From an uncultured Desulfobacter sp. (lineage in GTDB: Bacteria; Desulfobacterota; Desulfobacteria; Desulfobacterales; Desulfobacteraceae), in the NCBI RefSeq assembly GCF_963666145.1, contig NZ_OY762614.1, forward strand, positions 3,834,501 through 3,898,500: a DNA stretch of 64,000 bases, written 5' to 3'. Of this stretch, positions 54,367 to 63,466 are shown in pieces; the first letter of the stretch is position 1; each line of letters starts with the position of its first letter. A model generated the notes under the pieces. That model was not told the origin of the DNA. It did no database searches and saw only the letters and a list, made by a program, of their open reading frames with translations. A program made the translations under genes and the position numbers.

Positions 54367-55314
54367 CTATTTAATAAAAGCATTTGGATCTTTGGGATTA
54401 AAATCATCAAGGGGAGGACGCGCATCAAGTGTAAGACCCGCCCGCCAGTCAAACATCTCCTGGCAGTCCTTTTCCAGTTTCTTGGTGAACTCTCTCATAT
54501 TGATACCCATGGGGCAGGCCCGTTCGCACGCACCGCAGTCGGTGCATCTTCCGGCACAATGATAGGCGCGCAGAAAGTGAAAGGTCCGTATATCGTTGGC
54601 ATCATCACCTTTGCCGACCCATTGGGGTTTGGATTCATCTACAAAGCAGGTCGGGCAATAGCAGAGCGGACACGCATTGCGGCAGGCATAGCAGCGAATG
54701 CAGTTGGACAGCAGGTCGTCAAAATGCTGCCACTTGTCATCCGTTGACATCTCTTCAATCTTACGCACATCTGCGTACCTGTCTACGCCGGTAAGTTCGG
54801 GGACTTCCGGTGCCACCAGTTCATCATAGATTACGGGATTGCGCTGGGCGCAAACTGCACAATTCTTTTGGAGCAGTTCTGCTTTACCAAAAGATTTTTC
54901 ATCGGTTTTGCCTTTAACGACAATGGTGTCACCTTGTTCAACAACATCAACGACTTCAAAATCAACGATGTTGTGTACTTTTTTGCGATCAATCATTCCC
55001 GTACAGGGTACGCCGAGGATGACCAGTTGGTCCCGTTTAATTTTATTTTCGATAATGTGGGTGGTGATGTTACGAGAATCACACCCTTTGGCTACGACTG
55101 CAATTTTTTCCTTGCGGTCGGTCAAGTAATTGGTCAGGTTGATACCGCAATTGCTGTCCCACACCAGTTTTTTAACGTCATCCGGGGTTTTTGCCATGTA
55201 CGGCTCATTTGACATGGGCAGGGTCCCCTTTTGGAAACCGATGACCATGTCCACTTTCTTTTCTTCCAGAAGCTTCAAGGACAACGCTCTGATTTTCTCT
55301 GTGTACTCTAACAT
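54367..55314 (-). CDS. Fe-S protein, FrhB-like N-terminus with two ferredoxin motifs
   Basis: 315 residues from ATG 55314 (GAGG upstream), 10 bases after the mvhD stop. N-terminal half includes VVAKGCDSRNITTHI and VPCTGMIDRKK as in F420-hydrogenase beta-like proteins. C-terminal half: CIRCYACRNACPLC and CTDCGACERACPMG. Candidate FloxC. It bridges electrons to the Hdr core. Confidence 0.8.
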   Translation of the reverse strand: MLEYTEKIRALSLKLLEEKKVDMVIGFQKGTLPMSNEPYMAKTPDDVKKLVWDSNCGINLTNYLTDRKEKIAVVAKGCDSRNITTHIIENKIKRDQLVILGVPCTGMIDRKKVHNIVDFEVVDVVEQGDTIVVKGKTDEKSFGKAELLQKNCAVCAQRNPVIYDELVAPEVPELTGVDRYADVRKIEEMSTDDKWQHFDDLLSNCIRCYACRNACPLCYCPTCFVDESKPQWVGKGDDANDIRTFHFLRAYHCAGRCTDCGACERACPMGINMREFTKKLEKDCQEMFDWRAGLTLDARPPLDDFNPKDPNAFIK

Positions 55315-55324
55315 GTTGGTTCCT

Positions 55325-55747
55325 CTATCCGGCTTTCTTAACAAATTTATTTATCGGCCCCAGAGCCTTAACGGATTCGGTTACCGAGTTAACCACATCG
55401 ATAAACTTACCGGCCTCTGCCGATGAGATCCATGAAAAATGAAGTCTGTCCCGTTCAATCCCCATGTGCTCCATCATGTTTGCCAGTAATACGAACTTCC
55501 GACGCGCAAAGTAATTACCTTCCAGGTAATGGCAGTCTCCGGGGTGTCAGCCGGAGACCCAGATCCCGTCGGCACCCTTCATAAACGCAGAAAGAATAAA
55601 TTTTGGAGACATCCTGCCGGAGCAGGGAATTCTAACGACTCGGATATTGGAGGGATACTGCATCCGGCTTACCCCAGCCAGGTCAGCGGCCCCGTAACTG
55701 CACCAGTTGCAGAGAAACGCTATGATTTTTGGTTCCCAATCTGACAT
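55325..55747 (-). CDS. mvhD: MvhD/FloxD-type hydrogenase iron-sulfur subunit, selenoprotein
   Basis: 140 residues if UGA (55547-55549) is read as Sec67. Before it: FLCNWCSYGAADLAG ... MKGADGIWVSG; after it: HPGDCHYLEGNYFARRKF, so the whole reads as the canonical GG-C/U-HPGDCHY motif of MvhD. A hairpin follows the UGA at 16 nt. The frame then continues to TAG 55325. An ordinary caller would stop at 66 residues or miss it. The protein transfers electrons to HdrA. ATG 55747 has AGGAG upstream. Confidence 0.88.
55514..55530 (-). promoter_or_regulatory. Candidate SECIS hairpin of mvhD
   Basis: On the minus strand AUUACC-UGGAA-GGUAAU forms a 6-bp stem with a 5-base loop, 16 nucleotides after the UGA. 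This position and size fit bacterial SECIS elements bound by SelB. Confidence 0.65.
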
Positions 55748-55843
55748 TGTCTATTTTCTCCTTCACTTATGGAATTTGGGGGCAGCCAAAACCATTTTAT
55801 AGTATGGTCATGACCGCCCTTTTTTATTTATTTATGAAGCGGG

Positions 55844-58800
55844 TTAAATCGCATCAATCATTGCAAATATCTGGTCATTATCATAACCGTTGAGCCGGAT
55901 GGCACCTGACCGGCAGGAGGATACGCACAGTCCGCATCCTTTACACAGGGCGGAATTGATCTCAGCCTTTCCGGCAAATCGGCCGCCTTCCATGAAAGAG
56001 GGTGCAGAGTAGGGACAAATCGATACACATGTCCCGCAAGCGCTGCACATCATCGGATCAATGGCTGCCACCTCACCGTTTGTGGTTACTGTCCCTTGGG
56101 CCAGCAAGGCCACCGCTCTGGAGGCTGCCGCTTTCCCCTGGGCCACGGCTTCATCAATGGGTTTTGGGTAATGGGCAAGGCCTGACAGAAATACGCCGTC
56201 GGTGGCAAATTCAGAGGGTCCAAGTTTGGCGTGTCTTTCAATAAAGAAATCTTCGTCGTTCATGGGGACCTTGAAAAATTGTGCCAATTGCTCTTCTTTG
56301 TTCGGAACAATGGCCGTGGCCAGAGTCAGGATGTCCGCTTCAATTTCCACGGGCAGACCCAGTACGTGATCAATGGTCTTGATGGTTACGCAATCTTCGC
56401 CAACGGTAACCGTGGGTTTGTTGTCAACGGAATAGCGCATGAAAATAACACCGGCTTTTCTGGCTTCGATGTACTTTCTTTCCCGTTCACCGTAGGTTCT
56501 GATATCCCTGTAAAGGATAAATACATTGGCTTCCGGGTTGCGTTTTTTGATTTCCACCGCACTTTCCACAGAATGGGTACAACATACCCGGGAGCAATAG
56601 GGTCTGTCCGCTTCCCTGGAGCCCACGCACTGGATAAATACCGCAGACTCAATGGCATTCACCATGGGGTCGTCGGTCTGCATCATCCGGTCCAGATCCA
56701 GGCTGGTGAGGACTCTGGGACTTTCACCGTAGGCATACTCACTGGGTTTGTATTCCTGTGCACCCGTGGATATATTAGCAATGCCGTGCTCAACCACCTC
56801 GTCTCCATCTTTTGAAGAAATGACGGATTTGAAATTGCCCACAAATCCATTTACCTCTGTGATGGTACTGTTCAGATGGACGTTGATGTTCTCTTCAGCC
56901 TCTACCTGTGCGACCATATCCTTGAGCATTTCCTGGACGTCTTCACCTTTCCAGGTTTTATACAGATTGAGGGCCTGGCCACCCAGCCGGTCCTGTTTTT
57001 CAACCAGATGGGTATAGTAGCCCTGGCGTGCCAGACTCAAGGCGGTGGACATGCCGGCAATACCGCCGCCGACAACCAGCGCATGCTGATCCACGTCCAG
57101 TTTGGCCTCCTGCAGCGGCGCTTTCAATCCGACCTTGGTCACTGACATGCGAATCAGCTCTTTGGCTTTTCCTGTTGCCAGATCGGGGTTGGACTTGTGA
57201 ACCCAGGAGACGTGATTTCTGATGTTCACCATCTCAAACAGATACTTGTTCAATCCGGCGTTGATCAGGGTTTCCTGGAACAGCGGCTCATGGGTTTTGG
57301 GCGTACAGGCCGCCACAACAATCCGGTTCAGGTTATGCGCCTTGATAATCTCGGTCATCTTTGACTGGGTATCCTGGGAGCAGGAGTAGAGATTGCTGTC
57401 CACATATTCAACAAAGGGCAGGGTTTTCACATACTCAGCGACGGCCGGAACATCCACAACCCCGGCAATATTGGCACCGCAGTGGCAGATAAACGCACCG
57501 ATTCTGGGGCGTTCACCAATGACGTTGATTTCAGGAACAATTTCCTTGGTTTTTGTCAGTGTGTTGCGGGCTGAGGCCAGAATCTCGCCGGCTGCCGTGG
57601 CAGCGGCACTGGCATCCACAACGGCCTGGGGAATGTCTTTGGGGCCCTGGAACGCGCCGCATACAAAAACACCCGGCCGTGTTGTCTGCACAGGGTTCAT
57701 GGATGTGGTCTGGGCAAAGTTGCCCGGGGTCAGGCCGATGTCGAATTTTGCAGCCAGCTCCAGGAGTTCCGGTGAGGTCTCCAGGCCCACAGACAGAACG
57801 ATCATGTCCATGGTATCGACGATCATCTTTCCGTCTTCACTTACATAACTGATCTCCAGGTCGCCTGCATCCCCCACGGGCTTGATGGTATGGACGCGGG
57901 ATCTGATGAACTTGACGCCGTGTTTGTCACGGGCTTCGGTGTAATACTTCTCGAACTCTTTGCCGAAGGTTCTCATATCCATATAGAAGATGGAGACATC
58001 CAGATCCGGATCATGCTCTTTGGCAATCACCGCTTCCTTGATGGCGTACATACAGCATACGGATGAACAGTGGGCATTGTCACAGCGGTTGGTCTCACGT
58101 GATCCCACACACTGGAACCAGGCAATCTTCTTGGGTTCCTTATGATCCGACGGGCGGACCACATGGCCTTCGGTGGGGCCGGACGCTGATAGCAAGCGTT
58201 CAAACTGCAGTGATGTGACAACATTGGGATGGGTCCCGAATCCGTAAAAATCAAGTTTGCTTGGATCGTAGGGAGAAAAACCAGACGCAATGACGACAGA
58301 GCCTACATTCAATGGCACTTCACAATCTTTTTCCTTGTGTGTATCCAAGGTCAGGGCGCCTGCGCCGCACGCCTTGACGCACTCCAGACACTCACAGCAC
58401 ACCATGCAGTTGATGCATTTATTGGCTTCCTGGAGGGCCTGTTCTTCGGTGAAGCCGAGTTCAACTTCGGTAAACCCGGATTTGCGCTGATCCATGGGGA
58501 TACGTGCCATGTGGGAGCGGTCAATCTTTTTGGCCTTTTGGGGGATGGCGTTGAAATCCTGCTGGGGAATTTCAAGTTTTTCCCGGCCCGCCTTCATATC
58601 TTCGCCTTTCAAGTAGCGGGAAATGGAGATGGCCGCTTCCCGGCCTGCCCCGACAGCGGCAATGGCAATGGATGCGCCGGTCTGGGCATCACCGCCTGCA
58701 AATACGCCTTCGCGGGAGGTCTGGTAGGTGATGGGGGCTACTTCAAAATCACCCCATTTGTTGAGCTCAATGCCGTCTGTTTCCTTGAGAAAGGATGCAT

Positions 58801-60280
58801 CGGTTCTCTGGCCGATGGCGGGAATCAACACGTCGGCGTCCACAATGAATTCACTGCCTTCAATGGGAACGGGTCTTCTTCTACCGCTCTTGTCGGGTTC
58901 ACCCAGTTCCATCTGGATACATTTGACGCCTATCAGCTTGCCGTTTTCTGAAACCACTTCAATGGGGGCTCTCAGAAATTGAATATCCACATCTTCTTCT
59001 TTGGCATCTTCAATTTCTTCATCCCGGGCCGGCATTTCAGCTTCGGTTCTCCGGTAGAGCATGCTGACTTTGTCGGCACCCATTCTGAGTGCTGTTCTTG
59101 CCGCATCAATGGCCACGTCACCGCCACCGACAATGGCAACGTTTCCTTTAACTTCTTTCATGTCACCCAGGGCGGCATCTCTGAGGAACTTAACACCGGG
59201 GATAACGCCTTCAACGTCCTCTTCTCCGGGAATGCCAAGTTTCATACTGCTGTGACAGCCAATGCCGAAGAAAATCGATTTAAAACCGTCTTCGGTGAGG
59301 CTGTCCACCGTAATGTCTTTGCCTATGGCGGTGTTATATTTGATTTCGACACCCAGTTTCTGGATCCAGGCAATCTCTTTTTCAAGCACAGCAGGGGGGA
59401 GTCTGTAGTCTGGAATACCGACTCGTAACATACCTCCACCCACGGGCAAGGCTTCGAAAATGGTTACTTGAAAGCCTTCCATAGCCAGAAAGTATGCCGC
59501 GGTGAGTCCGGCGGGGCCTGCACCGATGATGGCTACTTTTTCATCCCGGGGGGTGATTACGGGTACTTCCAAATCATTGATGTCCACCTGATCGGCGGCA
59601 AACCGCTTCAAGGTGCAAATGGACAGGGGAGAGTCCACCTCGCCTCTTCGACAGGCTTCCTCGCACGGATGAGGGCAAATCCTGCCGATCACGCCCGGCA
59701 TGGGCAGTGTGCGGGTGATAACCTCCATGGCTTCTTTATATTTGCCTTGTCCGATCATCGTGACGTATCCATGTGCATTGACGCTGCCGGGGCATGCGTT
59801 TGTACAAGGGGACTTGTCCTTTTTGCTGATTGAAAATGCGCCGGGCACTGCCTGGGCATAGGGTTTAAAAACAGCGGTTCTGTTTCCCATGTCCTGCTCA
59901 AAGTCACTGGACAAGCTGACGGGACAAACTGATGAACAATCACCGCACCCCGTACATTTATCAACATCAATGTAACGGGCCTTCTGATTTAGGGTTACGG
60001 AGAAATTCCCTGCTTCTCCGGATATCTCTTTAACATCTGATAGTGTATGTAGCTCAATGTTTAAGTGCCGGCCGACCTCGACCAGTTTGGGAGAGATAAT
60101 TCACATTGCGCAGTCGTTGGTGGGGAATGTCTTATCCAGCTGAGACATTGCGCCCCCGATTGAGGGGCTTTTTTCCACCAAGTGGACATAGTATCCGGAG
60201 TCCGCCAAATCAATTGCAGATTGCATACCGGCGATGCCGCCGCCCACAACCATCACCGAGCCAATTACATCTTGTGACAT
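55844..60280 (-). CDS. hdrA: Giant HdrA-type flavoprotein with inserted GltD-like domain, selenoprotein
   Basis: 1478 residues when UGA (60101-60103) is read as Sec60. N-terminus MSQDVIGSVMVVGGGIAGMQSA is an FAD site; then PTNDCAM-U-IISPKLVEVGRH, where most HdrA have Cys. A CTGCGDCSSVC cluster (109-119) follows. About 155-600 is a glutamate-synthase-small-chain/NfnB-like module (ACPGSVNAHGY, AIIGAGPAGLTAAYFL, VGGGDVAIDAARTAL). Two HdrA bodies follow, each with a GSRExxR...C...CC motif, the second with its own FAD loop (VVGGGIAGMSTAL, about 1068). The C-terminus carries CSACGTCVSIC and CKGCGLCVSSC. ATG 60280 follows AGGAGAA. Core of a bifurcating Hdr-Flox complex; partners are encoded downstream. 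Confidence 0.87.
60068..60085 (-). promoter_or_regulatory. Candidate SECIS hairpin of hdrA
   Basis: On the minus strand CUGGUC-GAGGUC-GGCCGG pairs six bases (with G-U wobble) around a GAGGUC loop, 15 nucleotides after the UGA. The loop resembles the AGGUCU loop of E. coli fdhF SECIS. Confidence 0.65.
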
Positions 60281-60783
60281 ATTTTAATTCTCCTGTTGAG
60301 GTTCATGCGTTACAAAAATGTTCAGGTAAGAGAAAGCAATAGTAAGGCCAAAGAAATTCAAGAATTTAAAAATCATTTGTTTTTGTGAAAGAAAATATGA
60401 ATAAGGTGCTGATCTTGGAGAAAAAAGAAAAAATAGAATAAAATTAGAGCTTATATAAATTGATACACTGATTTTTTGGATTAAGTCTGTTTTTGGGTCA
60501 AAATGACCCGACAAAAGGATACAGTTGGGTCAAATGGATACAATTTTAATTGTAAAATAATGTAAAAAATCGTGTTTTTTCAATAAGATAATGGCCTGTT
60601 TTAATCTTAAAAGCAAGCCCTAATTTGCTTTTAAGGTGCTACAAAGTATCAGTTTTATCGTTGGTTACGGTGCCGGAAAACTTAACCCGTGAGTGGTAGT
60701 CTGAACCGGCACAAAAAAAGAAGGGAGATAGGGGGATGATCCAGAATAGTCAGCGGTCTGGTTTTCTGCATATCAACGCGCGT
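60281..60783 (-). promoter_or_regulatory. Intergenic region upstream of hdrA
   Basis: About 500 bases, AT-rich. It contains a GGGTCAAAATGACCC palindrome (60494-60508) and a second GGGTCAAA half-site (60526-60533), suggesting an operator upstream of hdrA. Also a CTTAAAAGCAA/TTGCTTTTAAG hairpin (60606-60635) and a GTGCCGG/CCGGCAC stem (60670-60712). No gene. Confidence 0.5.
60606..60635. terminator. Hairpin, possible terminator of the lipoprotein operon
   Basis: 11-bp perfect stem CTTAAAAGCAA / TTGCTTTTAAG with an 8-base loop, 150 bases beyond the DUF799 gene's stop. Tail is not a clean T-run on the minus strand. Confidence 0.45.
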
Positions 60784-61497
60784 CTATTCTGGTTCGCTTT
60801 TCGTTTCGGGCGTCTGATCTATGAATTCCATATTTTGATCTTTATTGTGTTGGGGGTGATATTTACCGTATGGCAACGAGTGCAAAGCGGTATAGTTGGC
60901 TTGGCGTGCATAGGGAACATAATCAGCAACGGCTGAATTAATTGCGGTTACAATGGCGCTTGCAATTAAGCCCGCTATTCCTCCGCCGGCATTGCCTCCT
61001 GATAAATCAACGACAATGGTTCCATTATATTTCCACAACTCCTGGTTCGTGCTTGTGGATTTTAAAACACAGTCAATTGATATGGTCAGATTGCCTGCAA
61101 TGACGATATAACATAGATCCCATTTTTTGATCGTCGTAAACAACACTGCATCCGCACCAAAATATTCTTTAAATTTAACAAGGGGGATGTCCCGTAAAAG
61201 TTCCGAATCGTAGATGCCTTCCATTTTAAGCAGTTCAGTCGTCAATGGGTAGGGGAAGGTATAATATCCCGTATACGCTAAAGGTTCCTGGATGGTCGTT
61301 GAATAATACTCTTTTGCGTCAGCTGCCGTGGATTCATTCATAGGCGGTAAGATGAGTATGGAAAGGGGCTGTTCCTCATACATGCCTGGAAATTCCTGCA
61401 GTTTTGTGGTGGTTTTCGGAATACAGGCGCATAGAAAGACCATCAGCAATACTGACGCACAGGTGCAGAATTTATTTTTCAATTGATTCACCTTCAT
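60784..61497 (-). CDS. DUF799-type lipoprotein
   Basis: 237 residues with lipobox LCAC (residues about 22-25) after a hydrophobic signal. Contains LSILILPPMNESTAADAKEYYSTTIQEPL and GADAVLFTTIKKWD, typical of DUF799 (GNA1162-type) lipoproteins. Overlaps the DUF4810 gene by 26 bases. In other bacteria this family occurs with CsgG-like and DUF4810 proteins, as here. Probably part of an outer-membrane-associated assembly. Confidence 0.85.
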   Translation of the reverse strand: MKVNQLKNKFCTCASVLLMVFLCACIPKTTTKLQEFPGMYEEQPLSILILPPMNESTAADAKEYYSTTIQEPLAYTGYYTFPYPLTTELLKMEGIYDSELLRDIPLVKFKEYFGADAVLFTTIKKWDLCYIVIAGNLTISIDCVLKSTSTNQELWKYNGTIVVDLSGGNAGGGIAGLIASAIVTAINSAVADYVPYARQANYTALHSLPYGKYHPQHNKDQNMEFIDQTPETKSEPE

Positions 61498-61903
61498 TTT
61501 CTGATTGTCCCTGATTCGTTTCCGGGGGCGAGGGGGGTGAATCCGAATCCTCTCTTTTTTCGGCCATCTGTACCAGTCGTTTCATTAAAATCCCTGATTC
61601 CGGATACTGCTTTGCCTCTGCCTGGAAAAAATATATGGCCTTTTCCGGCTGATTTTGTTTTATGAGAATGAATCCTAATTCCGCATTAATGCCGGGGGGA
61701 ACAGGTGTGTTTTGTTTGCCCGATTCTGTGATGATTTTTTCCAATGCCTGTTGGTGTGCGACCAGGGATGCTTCATCTTGATTTTTTTCAAAAGAATATA
61801 GTGTTTGAGAGTAATCCCCAAAAAAATACATTTCCTTTTCAGCGCATCCAATCATGGACAGGCATAGGAATCCCAGGATAGTTACCCATATCTTTTTTGT
61901 CAT
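61472..61903 (-). CDS. DUF4810-type lipoprotein
   Basis: 143 residues. Lipobox MIGC, then MYFFGDYSQTLYSFEKNQDEASLVAHQQALEKII and GINAELGFILIKQNQPEKAIYFFQAEAKQYPESGILMKRLV, a TPR-like helical pair. Ends in an acidic Pro-rich tail. Overlaps genes on both sides (four bases upstream). Confidence 0.85.
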   Translation of the reverse strand: MTKKIWVTILGFLCLSMIGCAEKEMYFFGDYSQTLYSFEKNQDEASLVAHQQALEKIITESGKQNTPVPPGINAELGFILIKQNQPEKAIYFFQAEAKQYPESGILMKRLVQMAEKREDSDSPPSPPETNQGQSENEGESIEK

Positions 61904-62202
61904 GGTATCCTGATTTCCTTTGATGACCCGCTGCCCAAAAGTATCTTTCTGTTAACGACTTCTATCCCGTCTTTAACCACAACCACATGATGCTTTCCCG
62001 AAGAAATTTCATAGTGGATATTTTTTTCATTGCCAAGCACAAAAGACGCCGAATCATCAATGTGAACAACCGCACCAAGTGTATCACCTGTGAAATTTAG
62101 ATAACTGATTTTTTCCTTTTGGGTAACCGTTTCATTGAGCCCGCATCCGCAAAGGATCATGACAGTCACGACGCAAATTATGAATAACGTTTTATGGATC
62201 AT
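61900..62202 (-). CDS. Small lipoprotein, unknown
   Basis: 100 residues with signal and lipobox LCGC. The mature part looks like a beta-sandwich (GAVVHIDDSASFVLGNEKNIHYEISSGKHHVVVVKDGIEVVNRKILLGSG), similar to PEGA-type surface domains. Overlaps the DUF4810 gene by four bases. Role in the CsgG operon unknown. Confidence 0.65.
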   Translation of the reverse strand: MIHKTLFIICVVTVMILCGCGLNETVTQKEKISYLNFTGDTLGAVVHIDDSASFVLGNEKNIHYEISSGKHHVVVVKDGIEVVNRKILLGSGSSKEIRIP

Positions 62203-62220
62203 TTTTATTTTTCCCTATAT

Positions 62221-63201
62221 TTAATTTTCTTGAACATACAAACTGCTAAAGTCGCCGGAACGGATGAAAGCGCTGAAATCTCCTTGGATGATTTTGCAAA
62301 AAGAGACTTCCGCTTCCGGGCGGTCTCCCGCCGAAGAAACGGTTTGAATTTTCCCTATCGTCTTTCCTGGCAGGGTAATCATCATATTGGTCTGGGGGTT
62401 TTTAACCTTTTTCCCCTCTTGTATTACGTTAAAAATGTCCCCTGCTTTTATTTTCTGGGATGTCCCGCCGCTGATAATCAGTAAGTTTTCCTCGGCACCA
62501 AGAATGTAGGATCGCCAGGGCCGATCAAGCAGATTTTCAATGATATTTGAAGATAGATTTGTAATAGCCGCATCAAGCGCTTTGTCGTTGATGGATGAAT
62601 CGTATCCGGCTCTTTCGCCGACACCGAAAACCGACCCTGATTCCGTGGACGCTTCTCCTTCCCCTTCTTCAGAATAAATGATTTCTCCGGTTCTTACATC
62701 TATCAAACGGATATGAACCTTGGCAAAAGCAACTTGTCGCCTGGTTCGGCTGAAGATGCCCACCTTGCCCTGATCTTTTCTGCCAAATTCAGTCACGGAC
62801 CCGATGATCAGATAGTCAGCCATATTTTTCAGCGGCCCTATCTCCTCCATTTGTAATTCTTTTGTGATTTTGTCTAAGTCGGCCCGTTCAATGAGAATAA
62901 ATTTGTCTGTTTCAACGAGTTTTGAAGATAGGATGTCAACCGCTTGTTTACCTATACGATCATTTTTATTGTCTAAGAAAAAACTCTGACCGTATTTTGT
63001 TTCATTGGAAAATCTTGCTATCGCCACTTTTCTTTTCAAACGTGTTTTGCTGCTCTCCACGTTTTTTTCTTGCTGGAGTGTTGGGCTGACTTTGGGTGCC
63101 TCTTTAATCTTCTTTATTTGCGTTTTTTCAACCGTGGCACAAGATGTCAAAAAGATCATTGCGGTAAGGAGTATACATAGAATCGGCCATCTCTTTTTCA
63201 T
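62221..63201 (-). CDS. CsgG-family outer-membrane lipoprotein
   Basis: 326 residues with signal and lipobox LTSC. CsgG-type core: KVAIARFSNETKYGQSFF, AVDILSSKLVETDKFILIERADLDKI, VTEFGRKDQGKVGIFSRTRRQVAFAKVHIRLIDVRTGEIIYSEEGEGEASTES. CsgG forms a secretion pore for curli in enterics; no curlin-like gene is present here, so the operon probably serves another role. First gene of the four-lipoprotein operon. Confidence 0.85.
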   Translation of the reverse strand: MKKRWPILCILLTAMIFLTSCATVEKTQIKKIKEAPKVSPTLQQEKNVESSKTRLKRKVAIARFSNETKYGQSFFLDNKNDRIGKQAVDILSSKLVETDKFILIERADLDKITKELQMEEIGPLKNMADYLIIGSVTEFGRKDQGKVGIFSRTRRQVAFAKVHIRLIDVRTGEIIYSEEGEGEASTESGSVFGVGERAGYDSSINDKALDAAITNLSSNIIENLLDRPWRSYILGAEENLLIISGGTSQKIKAGDIFNVIQEGKKVKNPQTNMMITLPGKTIGKIQTVSSAGDRPEAEVSFCKIIQGDFSAFIRSGDFSSLYVQEN

Positions 63202-63466
63202 TTAAAATCACCTTTCATAAAAAGTTGATCAATATCAAGTCATGCTTTGTCTACTTTGTAAGAATTCGCTTAGGGCATATCACAGCAAATTTTTTAATTC
63301 AATCTCTGCCGTTAATTAAACCTATCTGAAGGCATTTATAGCTCTGTTTAGAAGGCGTTGCCGAGTTTTAGACACCCACCATGTAAAAACATACTCTTGA
63401 CTTAATATAGAAATGATATAGATTAAAGTTGGTATTGATTCATATTAAAAGGTATCAAATCGTATT
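63202..63466. promoter_or_regulatory. Divergent promoter region between csgG-like and tetR-like genes
   Basis: 265 AT-rich bases. A TTGACT (63393-63398) and TATAGAAATGATATAGAT stretch could form a promoter toward the TetR gene. Operator repeats for the TetR protein are not evident by eye. Confidence 0.35.
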
